From Bacteroidales bacterium (GTDB lineage Bacteria > Bacteroidota > Bacteroidia > Bacteroidales > UBA932), in contig JAGCJX010000020.1 in assembly GCA_017647795.1 (NCBI GenBank), forward strand, positions 1 to 64,000: a stretch of DNA of 64,000 nucleotides, written 5' to 3'. Shown piece after piece: positions 1 through 8,048 of this stretch (position 1 is the first letter of the stretch; each line of letters starts with the position of its first letter). Made by a program: the position numbers and the translations under genes. The notes below the pieces were generated by a model that was not told where the DNA came from, did no database searches, and saw nothing but the letters and a program-made list of their open reading frames with translations.

Positions 1-50
1 CCCATCCACAAAACCCGCCCCTCCCGTGGACGCGCACTCAAAAAGCAAAC

Positions 51-83
51 AAAAAAAGGGGCCGACTTCATGGTCAGCCCCTT
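51..83 (-). terminator. Rho-independent terminator of the surface lipoprotein gene
   Basis: A GC-rich stem (GGGGC plus GAC pairing with GTC plus GCCCC, one internal mismatch, six-base loop) lies at 58-81. On the minus strand it is followed by a run of seven T. It sits directly downstream of the lipoprotein stop codon. Bases 1-50 hold nothing recognisable. Confidence 0.85.
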
Positions 84-106
84 CGCAATTTATGTAGCGT
101 CCGCTA

Positions 107-2803
107 CTAGTAGGTAACTTCGCCGGTATAAGTTGAACGGACGAGTTTGTGACCGTTTCTCCAGATGTACACTGCAACATCAATGGTATAAGTACCATCA
201 CCATTGTCAATTACTTCAAAGGTACCACCACCGATGTAGTAAGGATAAGGGTTCGGGTAATCTACCATGGTCAAAGTAGTACCGTTACCGTAATAAGTGA
301 ACGGATCGTCCTCGAATTGGTAAACGTAAGTGTAAAGACCCGGAGTGAGAGAAGTAGCAGAAACGCTATCATCGTTGAAGCAAACTTTCAAGCGGTCACC
401 ATAGCTGTTGCTCAAAGTTACATAACGTCCACCAGCACCGTCGGTAGTACCGATCTTGCAAGAATCAAACTCGAGTTTGTGATCCGCAGGGTATTTGTAA
501 CCCGGGTTTTGGAAGTCGTAAGAAGCGTTGTCGCTCTTCAATACAATACCGCTGTAGGTTGCATTGATCTTGGTCTTCATTTGGTCTTCCACGCTCAACA
601 CGAGTTCATAACCAACATCCAAGTGTTTCACTTCCAAGGTTGCAGCAGTCAATTCCAAGCTTTCAGCACCGTGCAAAGTCATGTTACCATAGTGAATGAT
701 GTACTCATCACCACCCAAAGTATAGAGACCTTCTTTCAAGATACCGTCGTAAGCAACCGGGCATTCCAATTGCAATTGAACATCGTAAGGACCTTCTTCG
801 GTTGTGAAGTACAATTCAAACCAACCGTCAGCACGGAGCGGAGCCGCGTGGTTACCGGTCACGCTGGTGAAAGTAGTGTTGATGGTAATGTCGTTGTACG
901 GGATCGGAGGGTTGTTGAAAGTATCGTTGCTGGTATAGGGTTCAGCAATACCTTTGAAAGAAGCTTTGAAGCGGTTTCCATCGGTATCTTTCACATCTAC
1001 ATACATATCATAACCTTCTTCCAAGTGGGTCACGATCAATTTACCGGAAGCCAATTTCTTGGAGTAGGGAGCTTTCATTTTGGATTTTGCACCGTTCACG
1101 TAGAAGTTGGACAAAGAAGAACCAGCCCATTCGTCAGCGTTCGGGTCCACGATGTATTCACCTTCCGGCAATACACTAACTACGGAACCGGGGCAGTTCA
1201 CATCCAATTCCAATTTCTTGTCACCGGCTTCCATGTACAAGGTGTACGATTTTGAGCTGTTGCATTTTCCTTCAACAGTCATTTCCAAGATTTCTTCACC
1301 TTGACCGGGGTGGTTGATGTCCGGGTCAGCTTCCCAACGTTTTTCAATCACACCTTCCCAGGTAGCTTTGATCTTGGTTTTCAATTCGTTTTCGATGTCC
1401 AAAGTCAAACGGTATTCGCCATCGAGGTGTTCCACCAACAAGGTGCTACCTTCCAACAAGCGCATGTACACTTGACCTTCGGTTTGAGCATGGTGGTAAC
1501 CTTCTTCAGCGAAAATCACCAATTCATCGATTTCTTCGTCAGAAACCCAATCGGTAGTTTTCAAAGTATAGAGACCTTCCGGAATGATACCGTCCATCAC
1601 TTTCGGGAACAAAAGGTTGAAGTAGATATCGTACGGACCGTCAGCAGTTTGCATCCAGAATGAGAAGCTAGTACCCGGATCGCTGTAGTGTTGGCCACCT
1701 ACGTAGGTCAAAGTTGTTTCATAGGTGTAATCGTGCCAAGGAATCGGAGGGTTGCAGAAAGGTTCTTGTTCGAATTGCGGGGGAACATAACCTTCCCAAG
1801 TACCTACGATGCGGTTGCCTGCTTCGTCGGTCAAATCAACATCCACTTTATAACCATTGTCCAAGTGAGAAATGATGATGCGACCTGATTGCAACAAAAC
1901 ATAGTCTTCGCTGTTGCGGTCGGTACGGATGAATGAACCTTGAGCTGCGATGCAGTTTTGTTCTGCTTCGTAGTACGGAGGTTCCGGCAAATCAACCACG
2001 GTGTATTCACCTTCCGGCAAGACACCTGCAGTAGAAGTTTCTGCCAAATACATATCCACGAACGCTTGTTCTCCTTTAGCAGTGTAGAGGTTGAAACCGA
2101 AGTTGAAACGAGACCATTTACGGCCATAGATTTCAATGATGTCAGATTCGTTCAATTTGGTGGTCATTTCCAAAGCTTCAGAAACCACAGAAACCGCACC
2201 GTTAGAAACCGCTGCAAACACATAGTAGGTCACACCAGCTTCCAAATCAGAAACGGTTTGAATGGAAGTTTCCTTTGCAGCAACTGCAGTACCGTTTGCA
2301 AACACGTCAGCAGCAGCCGGAGCTTCGTTTTCAGTCAAAACCACGAATGCACAAGAAGTTGCATCTTGGGGTTTCACCACGAAAGAAATGGAGTTACGAG
2401 TTGCAGAACCAGCTTCCAAGGTCACTACCGGATCCGCAGCAGCGGTGGTAGACATTTTCAACACATTGGAGAGCACAGCTGCTTCACCAGAACCCACAGC
2501 AGCCACGATGTTGTATTCAGTGCTGGGAGTCAAATCACTGATGGTTACAGTAGAAGCTGCTTTTGCATCCACAGCCACACCGTTGGCCAACACCATCTTT
2601 GCATCCGGAGTTGCCACACCATTTTCATAGTACAAATAAGCACAGGTCTCTGCGTTCTCCGGAGTCACGGTGAACGACAAAGTCGTACCTGTTACTTCAC
2701 CTGCGGTCAGGACCGCTTTCACGTTTGCAAGCTTATCGTCTTCTTGACAACCCACGAGGGCCAAGACGAAAGTCAATGCAAGCAACAAATAGTTTTTCTT
2801 CAT
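107..2803 (-). CDS. Modular surface lipoprotein, duplicated beta-rich domains
   Basis: No named family is recognised. Residues 1-19 are a lipoprotein signal with lipobox ending LVGC; the mature end C-Q-E-D-D resembles the Bacteroidota lipoprotein export signal, so the protein is probably on the cell surface. Two fibronectin-III-like domains follow (about 26-118 and 122-214). Five modules of about 120 residues come next (about 222-338, 356-484, 504-619, 637-754, 775-896). Each has a G-x-Y-T-type strand and most end with H-L-(D/E)-x-x-Y, then A-T-W-x-G or similar. Modules 1 and 3 share a D-x-x-G-N-R ending and modules 2 and 4 share K-T-K-I-x-A-T. The linkers NPPIPWHD (351) and NPPIPYND (631) also match, so a two-module unit was duplicated (A-B-A-B-C). 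Binding of a glycan or protein is possible but not shown. The gene has its own promoter and terminator. Confidence 0.85.
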   Translation of the reverse strand: MKKNYLLLALTFVLALVGCQEDDKLANVKAVLTAGEVTGTTLSFTVTPENAETCAYLYYENGVATPDAKMVLANGVAVDAKAASTVTISDLTPSTEYNIVAAVGSGEAAVLSNVLKMSTTAAADPVVTLEAGSATRNSISFVVKPQDATSCAFVVLTENEAPAAADVFANGTAVAAKETSIQTVSDLEAGVTYYVFAAVSNGAVSVVSEALEMTTKLNESDIIEIYGRKWSRFNFGFNLYTAKGEQAFVDMYLAETSTAGVLPEGEYTVVDLPEPPYYEAEQNCIAAQGSFIRTDRNSEDYVLLQSGRIIISHLDNGYKVDVDLTDEAGNRIVGTWEGYVPPQFEQEPFCNPPIPWHDYTYETTLTYVGGQHYSDPGTSFSFWMQTADGPYDIYFNLLFPKVMDGIIPEGLYTLKTTDWVSDEEIDELVIFAEEGYHHAQTEGQVYMRLLEGSTLLVEHLDGEYRLTLDIENELKTKIKATWEGVIEKRWEADPDINHPGQGEEILEMTVEGKCNSSKSYTLYMEAGDKKLELDVNCPGSVVSVLPEGEYIVDPNADEWAGSSLSNFYVNGAKSKMKAPYSKKLASGKLIVTHLEEGYDMYVDVKDTDGNRFKASFKGIAEPYTSNDTFNNPPIPYNDITINTTFTSVTGNHAAPLRADGWFELYFTTEEGPYDVQLQLECPVAYDGILKEGLYTLGGDEYIIHYGNMTLHGAESLELTAATLEVKHLDVGYELVLSVEDQMKTKINATYSGIVLKSDNASYDFQNPGYKYPADHKLEFDSCKIGTTDGAGGRYVTLSNSYGDRLKVCFNDDSVSATSLTPGLYTYVYQFEDDPFTYYGNGTTLTMVDYPNPYPYYIGGGTFEVIDNGDGTYTIDVAVYIWRNGHKLVRSTYTGEVTY

Positions 2804-2835
2804 AAATTGAATTGATTGGATTAAAAAAATTTTTT

Positions 2836-2866
2836 CAAAAATATACTATTTCTTTATTTTTACAAA
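2836..2866 (-). promoter_or_regulatory. Promoter of the surface lipoprotein gene
   Basis: On the minus strand TTTG (2863-2866) is followed after 19 nt by TATTTTTG (2836-2843). This matches the Bacteroidota sigma-ABfr consensus TTTG-N19-TAnnTTTG exactly. The predicted leader is about 25-30 nt and very A/T-rich. Confidence 0.75.
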
Positions 2867-2874
2867 CAATTTTG

Positions 2875-3327
2875 CTATTTCAGCAGGATATTTTCGATCA
2901 ACTTTTTCAAGTTGTTCTTCGGCATCGAACCCTTTTGGATCTGAGGATCCCCTTCCATCGGAATAAAAAGCATCGTCGGAAGTGCGGTAATACCGAAATC
3001 TCCCGCCAAAGCCCGCTCCTTGTCCGTATTGATCTTATAAATCACAATTTGACCTTCGTATTCCTGGGCCAAGTCTTCCAATATCGGAGACAAACGTTGA
3101 CAAGGGACACACCAATCTGCGTAGAAATCCACAATTGCAGGACGATCCCCCAAATATTTCAAACTACTATCTTTCTTATAATCAAATACTTTCTCTATGA
3201 ATTCCGCTTGGGTCAGATGCTGAACCAAGGGTTGCTTTTCCTCGGGATGAGCCGATCCTGCAAAAACCGGAACTGACAAGATCAGGAGCAATCCCAAGAG
3301 GATGAATGTGATAAATCCTTTCTTCAT
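2875..3327 (-). CDS. Exported thioredoxin-fold protein
   Basis: A thiol-disulfide protein of the thioredoxin family. The chosen ATG at 3327 gives a classical signal sequence (K-K, then a hydrophobic core, cleavage near V-F-A-G); the in-frame start at 3354 would only add nine residues before it. The active site WCVPC lies at about residues 73-77, and the cis-proline loop A-L-P-T-M follows near 118. The protein is therefore probably a periplasmic disulfide reductase or exchanger of about 150 residues. It is monocistronic and divergent from the NifX-like gene. Its redox partner cannot be read from the context. Confidence 0.88.
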   Translation of the reverse strand: MKKGFITFILLGLLLILSVPVFAGSAHPEEKQPLVQHLTQAEFIEKVFDYKKDSSLKYLGDRPAIVDFYADWCVPCQRLSPILEDLAQEYEGQIVIYKINTDKERALAGDFGITALPTMLFIPMEGDPQIQKGSMPKNNLKKLIENILLK

Positions 3328-3398
3328 AATTTCAAAAAATAAAAATTTGCGCAAGATATAAAATTTTTATCACTCATCCATCATCGAAGAAATGTTAT

Positions 3399-3406
3399 TA
3401 TTTTTG
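3399..3406 (+). promoter_or_regulatory. -7 box upstream of the NifX-like gene
   Basis: TATTTTTG lies 49 nt before the start codon of the NifX-like gene, giving a predicted leader of about 43 nt. No clear TTTG is seen at the -33 position. Confidence 0.45.
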
Positions 3407-3455
3407 TGCGGATTTTAGCATCCTCAACGAAAAATATAAATATACACATAGTGCC

Positions 3456-3821
3456 ATGAAAATTGCCGTTCCCACCCGTGAAGGTCACATCGATGACCAC
3501 TTCGGACACTGCGACCACTACACCATCTACACAGTTGAAAACCAATCTATTTTGAGCAAAGAAGACCTTCCCTCCCCCCAAGGATGCGGTTGCAAATCCG
3601 GCATTGCTGCCGACTTGCAAGCCATGGGCGTCACCGTGATGCTCGCCGGCAACATGGGTCCCGGCGCTTTGAACAAACTGCAAGCCCACGGAATCCAAGT
3701 CATTCGTGGCTGCCACGGACCGATTGACACCGTTGTCAACCTCTTCCTCGCAGGTGTACTGGCCGATTCTGGTATTGGTTGTGCCGGTCACAGCTCAGAA
3801 CACCACTGTGGTGGACATTAA
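3456..3821 (+). CDS. NifX/NifB-type iron-molybdenum cofactor-like protein
   Basis: A small protein of the dinitrogenase iron-molybdenum cofactor biosynthesis fold (NifX/NafY/VnfX family), 121 residues. The family start M-K-I-A-V-P and the D-x-H-F-G-H motif are present, followed by G-C-G-C, G-C-H-G-P-I-D, and a C-terminal tail rich in Cys and His (C-A-G-H-S-S-E-H-H-C-G-G-H). No nif gene is in the window, so a nitrogenase role is not supported; family members in non-fixers are thought to bind metal clusters. It is 24 bp ahead of the YbaK gene on the same strand. The Cys/His tail suggests metal binding (inference). Confidence 0.85.
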   Translation: MKIAVPTREGHIDDHFGHCDHYTIYTVENQSILSKEDLPSPQGCGCKSGIAADLQAMGVTVMLAGNMGPGALNKLQAHGIQVIRGCHGPIDTVVNLFLAGVLADSGIGCAGHSSEHHCGGH

Positions 3822-3845
3822 TCGTCCCATTGACTATCCGAAGCC

Positions 3846-4328
3846 ATGGCTGCCATCAACAAAACGAACGTCGCCCGCCTGCTGGATGCCCGCAAGGTTG
3901 CTTACGAACTCATCCCCTACACCGTGGATGAAAACGACCTCGCGGCCACCCACGTAGCCGAGGAGCTCAACGAAGACATCGCACAAGTCTTCAAAACCCT
4001 CGTCCTGCGCGGAGACAAAAACGGCCTCTTTGTCTGCGTCATCCCCGGAGATCAGGAGGTTGATTTGAAAAAAGCAGCCAAACTCTCCGGCAACAAAAAA
4101 GCAGAAATGATTGCAGTCAAAGAACTGCAACCCCTAACAGGCTACATCCGGGGTGGCTGTTGCCCCATCGGAATGAAGAAGCCCTTCCCGACCTGGATCC
4201 ACGAAACCTGCCAATTGTTCCCGTACATATTCGTCAGTGCAGGCGTACGGGGCCTACAACTCAAAATAAACCCCGACGACTTGTTACAAGTGGTCGGGGC
4301 TAAACCTGCAGATTTGATCAAAGACTAA
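3846..4328 (+). CDS. ybaK: Cys-tRNA(Pro)/aminoacyl-tRNA deacylase, YbaK/EbsC family
   Basis: A trans-editing deacylase expected to hydrolyse mischarged Cys-tRNA(Pro). The protein has 160 residues, the usual length of free-standing YbaK. Visible family features are the N-terminal T-N-V-A-R-L-L-D, the central F-K-T-L-V-L-R-G strand, the lysine-rich K-K-A-A-K-L-S-G segment, and the loop G-Y-I-R-G-G-C-C-P-I-G (about residues 98-108), which forms the substrate pocket in this family. It follows the NifX-like gene by 24 bp and overlaps the stop of the convergent creatininase-like gene by 4 bp. Confidence 0.92.
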   Translation: MAAINKTNVARLLDARKVAYELIPYTVDENDLAATHVAEELNEDIAQVFKTLVLRGDKNGLFVCVIPGDQEVDLKKAAKLSGNKKAEMIAVKELQPLTGYIRGGCCPIGMKKPFPTWIHETCQLFPYIFVSAGVRGLQLKINPDDLLQVVGAKPADLIKD

Positions 4329-5086
4329 TAAACCGGTCCTTTGACAAAATCTACGACAAAATTCACGATCTTCGGAACCACCGCTTCAACATAGCGACGT
4401 CCCTTCTCTGCTGTTGCTGTCAACGGGTTACCCACACCGGTATCCTCGGTCACAGCCGCCCAATCCCGCGGCAACCATGCCACCTTCTGGTTCAGGCCCT
4501 CAATGGCAAACCGCTTGAAATGACCGTCTCCAGCCAGTTCCATCTTCACCAGTTCCGGGTAGTAATGCAACATCACAGAAGTTTCCATTTCTCCCGCGTG
4601 GTCATCCTCCTTCTCTTCAAAGAAGCCATCCCGTTTGACAATGTTAAACCACTCATTGTGGCAAATCAACAGGCTCGGATCCTCGATCATCAAGTCCCGA
4701 ATCATCGCCTTGAAGATATTTCCCCCGTGTCCGCTCATAATCATCAATTTCTTGATGTTCTGACGTTTGAGAGAATTCACCACATCGCGCAAAATGGCAA
4801 ACTGCGTTGTCTGCGAAGTATGGATACAAAACGGAAGTTCAATCTGTCCGGGATTTTGTGATCCCAAAGGAATGCCCGGCAACACCATGGCCCGTACACC
4901 TTGTTCCGCTGCCAACGCAACCACCTCAAAAGCAATGGCCTGCGCTGTCAACATATCGGTACAATAAGGCAAGTGACGGTTGTGCGGTTCCGTCGCACCC
5001 CAAGGAAGGATGGCCAGGTCATAGGTTTCCTGCTGGCTCACATCCCCCCATTTGGCGTACGTAATATCGTATTTTGAACAGTTCAT
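4325..5086 (-). CDS. Creatininase-family amidohydrolase
   Basis: A metal-dependent hydrolase of the creatininase fold, 253 residues. The metal-binding signature E-P-H-N-R-H-L-P-Y-C-T-D (about residues 33-44) reproduces the family pattern E-x-H-G-x-H-L-P-x-x-T-D; S-G-H-G-G-N (about 118) and H-A-G-E-M-E-T-S (about 163) supply the remaining ligands. Family members open cyclic amides or cleave C-N bonds (creatinine, the mycofactocin precursor, formamides). Here it is the last gene of a ROK-MFS-SIS operon, 12 bp after the SIS gene, so a sugar-derived amide or cyclic substrate is more likely than creatinine (inference). Confidence 0.88.
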   Translation of the reverse strand: MNCSKYDITYAKWGDVSQQETYDLAILPWGATEPHNRHLPYCTDMLTAQAIAFEVVALAAEQGVRAMVLPGIPLGSQNPGQIELPFCIHTSQTTQFAILRDVVNSLKRQNIKKLMIMSGHGGNIFKAMIRDLMIEDPSLLICHNEWFNIVKRDGFFEEKEDDHAGEMETSVMLHYYPELVKMELAGDGHFKRFAIEGLNQKVAWLPRDWAAVTEDTGVGNPLTATAEKGRRYVEAVVPKIVNFVVDFVKGPVY

Positions 5087-5098
5087 GCAATCCTCGGA

Positions 5099-5860
5099 TT
5101 AAACGCCTTTTACGCGTTCTTTGTATTCTTTGATACAAGCATCCAAACGTTCGTGCGCGGTGGTGTCGCCCGGAACGTTGTGTGACGGGTGGATGTACAA
5201 TTTCACGCCTCTTTCTTCCAAAATTTCAGCCACGGTACAGATGGTCATCCAAACGGTGGTAATGAAGGCCATGGTTGAGAGGGGACCGATCTTGTCTTGG
5301 TGGTTCTTCAAAGAAACAGAAGCATCCACGATGGGGCAGCATGAATCCACTACATAGTCAGCAATTTGGAAGAGGTTCTTTCCACCGGAGTGACGGGGAA
5401 CTTTAGCACCGGTTTGTTCTGCCGAACCGTAAACGATCACTTTCATGCCACGTTTTTTAGCTTCCAAAGCCACGTCGATGTTCACGGCATTGATACCGGT
5501 GTGTGAGAAAATCCACAACACGTCGCGTTCATCGAAGTTCCAGCTATCCATAATGGCTTTACCATAACCTTCAGTTCTTTCCAAGAACAGGAATTGGTTG
5601 ATACCCATTTCACCGGTGATGTGGGTGAAGAAAGTCAACGGAAGTTCACAAAGCGGGTGAAATCCCACGAAACCACCAATTCTCGGATACATTTCTTCGA
5701 TCGGCAAATTGGCGTGACCGCAACCGAAGGTGTGCACCCAACGACCCGCTTGAATCGCATCAGCCATGACTTCAGCTACTTTCTTAATTTGCTCCATTTG
5801 AGTTTCCTCAATTTTGTTCATCACGCCAAAGGCGTTCTTTTTCCATTCGTTTGCTAACAT
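5099..5860 (-). CDS. SIS-domain sugar-phosphate binding protein (UPF0309-like)
   Basis: A single SIS (sugar isomerase) domain protein of 253 residues. The N-terminal helix is followed by the phosphosugar loop T-F-G-C-G-H-A-N (about 44-51) and a second site I-F-S-H-T-G-I-N (about 119-126). It resembles the UPF0309-type SIS proteins rather than MurQ or GlmS. SIS proteins isomerise or cleave phosphorylated aldoses or amino sugars, or sense them. Its place between an MFS transporter and a creatininase-like hydrolase, behind a ROK kinase, suggests it acts on the product of that kinase. Spacing is 32 bp to the MFS gene. Confidence 0.85.
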   Translation of the reverse strand: MLANEWKKNAFGVMNKIEETQMEQIKKVAEVMADAIQAGRWVHTFGCGHANLPIEEMYPRIGGFVGFHPLCELPLTFFTHITGEMGINQFLFLERTEGYGKAIMDSWNFDERDVLWIFSHTGINAVNIDVALEAKKRGMKVIVYGSAEQTGAKVPRHSGGKNLFQIADYVVDSCCPIVDASVSLKNHQDKIGPLSTMAFITTVWMTICTVAEILEERGVKLYIHPSHNVPGDTTAHERLDACIKEYKERVKGV

Positions 5861-5892
5861 CTTAGTAATAGTTAAGTAGTTATTGAATCTAG

Positions 5893-7053
5893 TTAATTGT
5901 TTTTCTCTGTAAAATTCTTAGCCACACGTGTCGCAATGGGCAAAACCGCCAACATCAAAACCACGGCCAAGATCAGAAATACCGGGAACAGGTTGGAGCT
6001 TCCGGCTTGGAACGTACGTCCTGCCACAAAATTCAGCGAATAATTACCGCACAGACCCAGGAACATCGCAATGGAAATGGCAGAACCGGTCATCCGACTA
6101 AAAGCAGATCCGACGCGGGCCAGGATAACGGGGAAGGTCGCACTCACCCCGATACCGAGCAGCAAGGTACTCACGTACGGCAAGATCACCGATGCATCGG
6201 CAAAGTACATCGTCAATGCTCCCAACAACGCCACAACCAAAAAGCCCGCCAACAAGGCAACATCCTTGAAACGACCCATCAACACACTCAGACCCACGCG
6301 GCCGATCAACATACCCACGGTCAACAAGGTCAAGGCCAATGTTGCCATGCTGGGATCCAAGCCTTGCTTCGTCAAGAACATGGCCGTATAATTCCCCGAA
6401 ATTGCTTCCAAACCGCTTTGGAAGAACAACACCAAAGAGAACAGCAGGATCACCGGATAACGCAACAAGCGAATGGAATCGGTATAACCCACCTGCCCTT
6501 GCGGTTTGGCTTTCGGAAACGAAATGCAGCAGAAATACACAATGAACAACACAATGAGTACCGAAGCCACGGTCAACGGAATCGTATAATCATCGATGAA
6601 CGAGCAGGCCAAGGTCCAGCAAAGGGCCCCCACACAATAAAATGCGCTCATGATACTCATCATCCGACCGCGTTTGGGATCCTCGTAAATATCCGACACC
6701 AAGGCATTGGTCGCCCCGTTCAAGATACCGCCACCGATCCCCAAGACAATCATACACAGGCGTAACGGGCCCATGTGTTCAAAGTTTGCCAATCCCAACA
6801 AACCGCCCAAAGCAAGGACGGATGCGGCAATCATCAAACCTTTGTATCCAAACTTATCGACTACAGGACCGAAGAAAATAGTCCCTAAAATAATACCGAT
6901 GGACAAAAACTGCGGCAGGGTCACCGCCTGCGGAAGTCGCAGTGTCAAAGGATTCATAATAGCCCCGAGTGCCAACATGATTACGCCGAAGATGGCGATC
7001 CCGGCACAAGCTGCCACAAATACCTTCGGAACAGAATAAGATTTACTTTCCAT
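5893..7053 (-). CDS. MFS transporter, probably for a sugar or sugar derivative
   Basis: A major facilitator superfamily permease of 386 residues with about twelve hydrophobic segments. A G-x-x-x-D-K-F-G-Y-K motif in the loop after helix 2 (about residues 62-71) and D-P-K-R-G-R-M after helix 4 match MFS loop signatures. It starts 5 bp after the ROK kinase stop, so the two are co-translated. The companion kinase, SIS protein and hydrolase point to uptake of a phosphorylatable carbohydrate; the substrate is not determined. Confidence 0.88.
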   Translation of the reverse strand: MESKSYSVPKVFVAACAGIAIFGVIMLALGAIMNPLTLRLPQAVTLPQFLSIGIILGTIFFGPVVDKFGYKGLMIAASVLALGGLLGLANFEHMGPLRLCMIVLGIGGGILNGATNALVSDIYEDPKRGRMMSIMSAFYCVGALCWTLACSFIDDYTIPLTVASVLIVLFIVYFCCISFPKAKPQGQVGYTDSIRLLRYPVILLFSLVLFFQSGLEAISGNYTAMFLTKQGLDPSMATLALTLLTVGMLIGRVGLSVLMGRFKDVALLAGFLVVALLGALTMYFADASVILPYVSTLLLGIGVSATFPVILARVGSAFSRMTGSAISIAMFLGLCGNYSLNFVAGRTFQAGSSNLFPVFLILAVVLMLAVLPIATRVAKNFTEKNN

Positions 7054-7058
7054 AAGAC

Positions 7059-8012
7059 TTACTGATTAAATGACCGTAATACCAGATAGGCAGCGCCCAA
7101 CAAAGCGGCATCTCCTCCAACTTGGGAAGCACAATACTGCACCTGCTTCATCGAAATAGGCTGGCCCCATCGGCACGCCTCCTGATAAATCCGATCGATA
7201 AAACGTACGGCAGGACCAAAGACGCCCCCGCCAAAAATTATTTTCTCAGGATTGAAGAGACTGACCAGATTGGCCGTTCCCATCCCCCACATCTGAATGG
7301 CCTTATCCAAGACTGCAACCGCAATCTCATCCTGCTGGTCGTACACAGCAAAGACATCGTGAGAGGTCACTTCTTCGATTGGCTTCTGACGCAAGGGACC
7401 TTCGTACAAAGGACGCTCCTGCAACAAACGTCGAGCATTCGTTCCGATACCATTACCGGAGGCATAATATTCAAAACAGCCTACGGGCACAAACTCCTCA
7501 CGATAAGGATGCTCCAACGCCATCCATCCGGTCGCTCCGACAATATCATTAGCTCCGTGGATAACCCGGCCATCCAGCAAAATTCCGGCACCGATACCGG
7601 TACCTACCGCCAGGTAGATGGCATTTTCACAACCACGGGCTGCTCCCTGCCACACCTCTCCCAAGATGTAACAAGTACGATCACTTTCTATGCAAACAGG
7701 TGTTTTCGGATTGTTGAGTATTGTTTTGATTTTTGCTTTCAACGGATAATTGTCCCAACCCGGAATGTTGGGTGCCCAGACCCGATCGGTCTTGGAATAC
7801 ACAATTCCCGGCACACAAACCCCGACCCCTTGGATAACTTCGGTCAAGTTTTCTCCCAACAGAGAGAGAATGACTTCATTGATCAAATCACCCACCTGAT
7901 CGCCGGTCCGTCCGGCTAACAAAGCGTTTTTGCGGGCAAGAATTTGGCCATTCTGATCAAAAATCGCAGCGGCCACTTTTGTTCCACCCAAATCAATACC
8001 GATGACTGCCAT
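7059..8012 (-). CDS. ROK-family sugar kinase
   Basis: A ROK kinase of 317 residues. The ATP-binding start I-G-I-D-L-G-G-T-K (residues 3-11) and the conserved G-T-G-I-G-A-G segment (about 139-145) are clear, and F-G-G-G-V-F-G lies near 267. The canonical ROK zinc motif C-x-C-G-x-x-G-C is absent: the region reads H-P-Y-R-E-E-F-V-P-V-G-C-F-E, with one cysteine of the usual three. No helix-turn-helix is present, so it is an enzyme rather than a ROK repressor. It is the first gene of the ROK-MFS-SIS-creatininase operon and probably phosphorylates the imported sugar. Substrates of ROK kinases (glucose, GlcNAc, ManNAc, fructose) cannot be told apart by eye. Confidence 0.9.
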   Translation of the reverse strand: MAVIGIDLGGTKVAAAIFDQNGQILARKNALLAGRTGDQVGDLINEVILSLLGENLTEVIQGVGVCVPGIVYSKTDRVWAPNIPGWDNYPLKAKIKTILNNPKTPVCIESDRTCYILGEVWQGAARGCENAIYLAVGTGIGAGILLDGRVIHGANDIVGATGWMALEHPYREEFVPVGCFEYYASGNGIGTNARRLLQERPLYEGPLRQKPIEEVTSHDVFAVYDQQDEIAVAVLDKAIQMWGMGTANLVSLFNPEKIIFGGGVFGPAVRFIDRIYQEACRWGQPISMKQVQYCASQVGGDAALLGAAYLVLRSFNQ

Positions 8013-8034
8013 AACGAAAGAGTTTAGACAGCAA

Positions 8035-8042
8035 CAAAGTTA
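8035..8042 (-). promoter_or_regulatory. -7 box of the ROK-MFS-SIS-creatininase operon
   Basis: TAACTTTG on the minus strand lies 22 nt before the ROK start codon, immediately after the aminopeptidase stop. No good TTTG is seen at -33. Confidence 0.45.
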
Positions 8043-8048
8043 CAAAAA

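Noticed and set aside
149-1255. 368-codon frame antisense to the surface lipoprotein gene
   Set aside because: It has no signal, motif or promoter of its own and mirrors the repeated modules of the sense gene.
3456-3821. A nitrogen-fixation gene
   Set aside because: Only the cofactor-carrier fold is present and no other nif gene is in the window.
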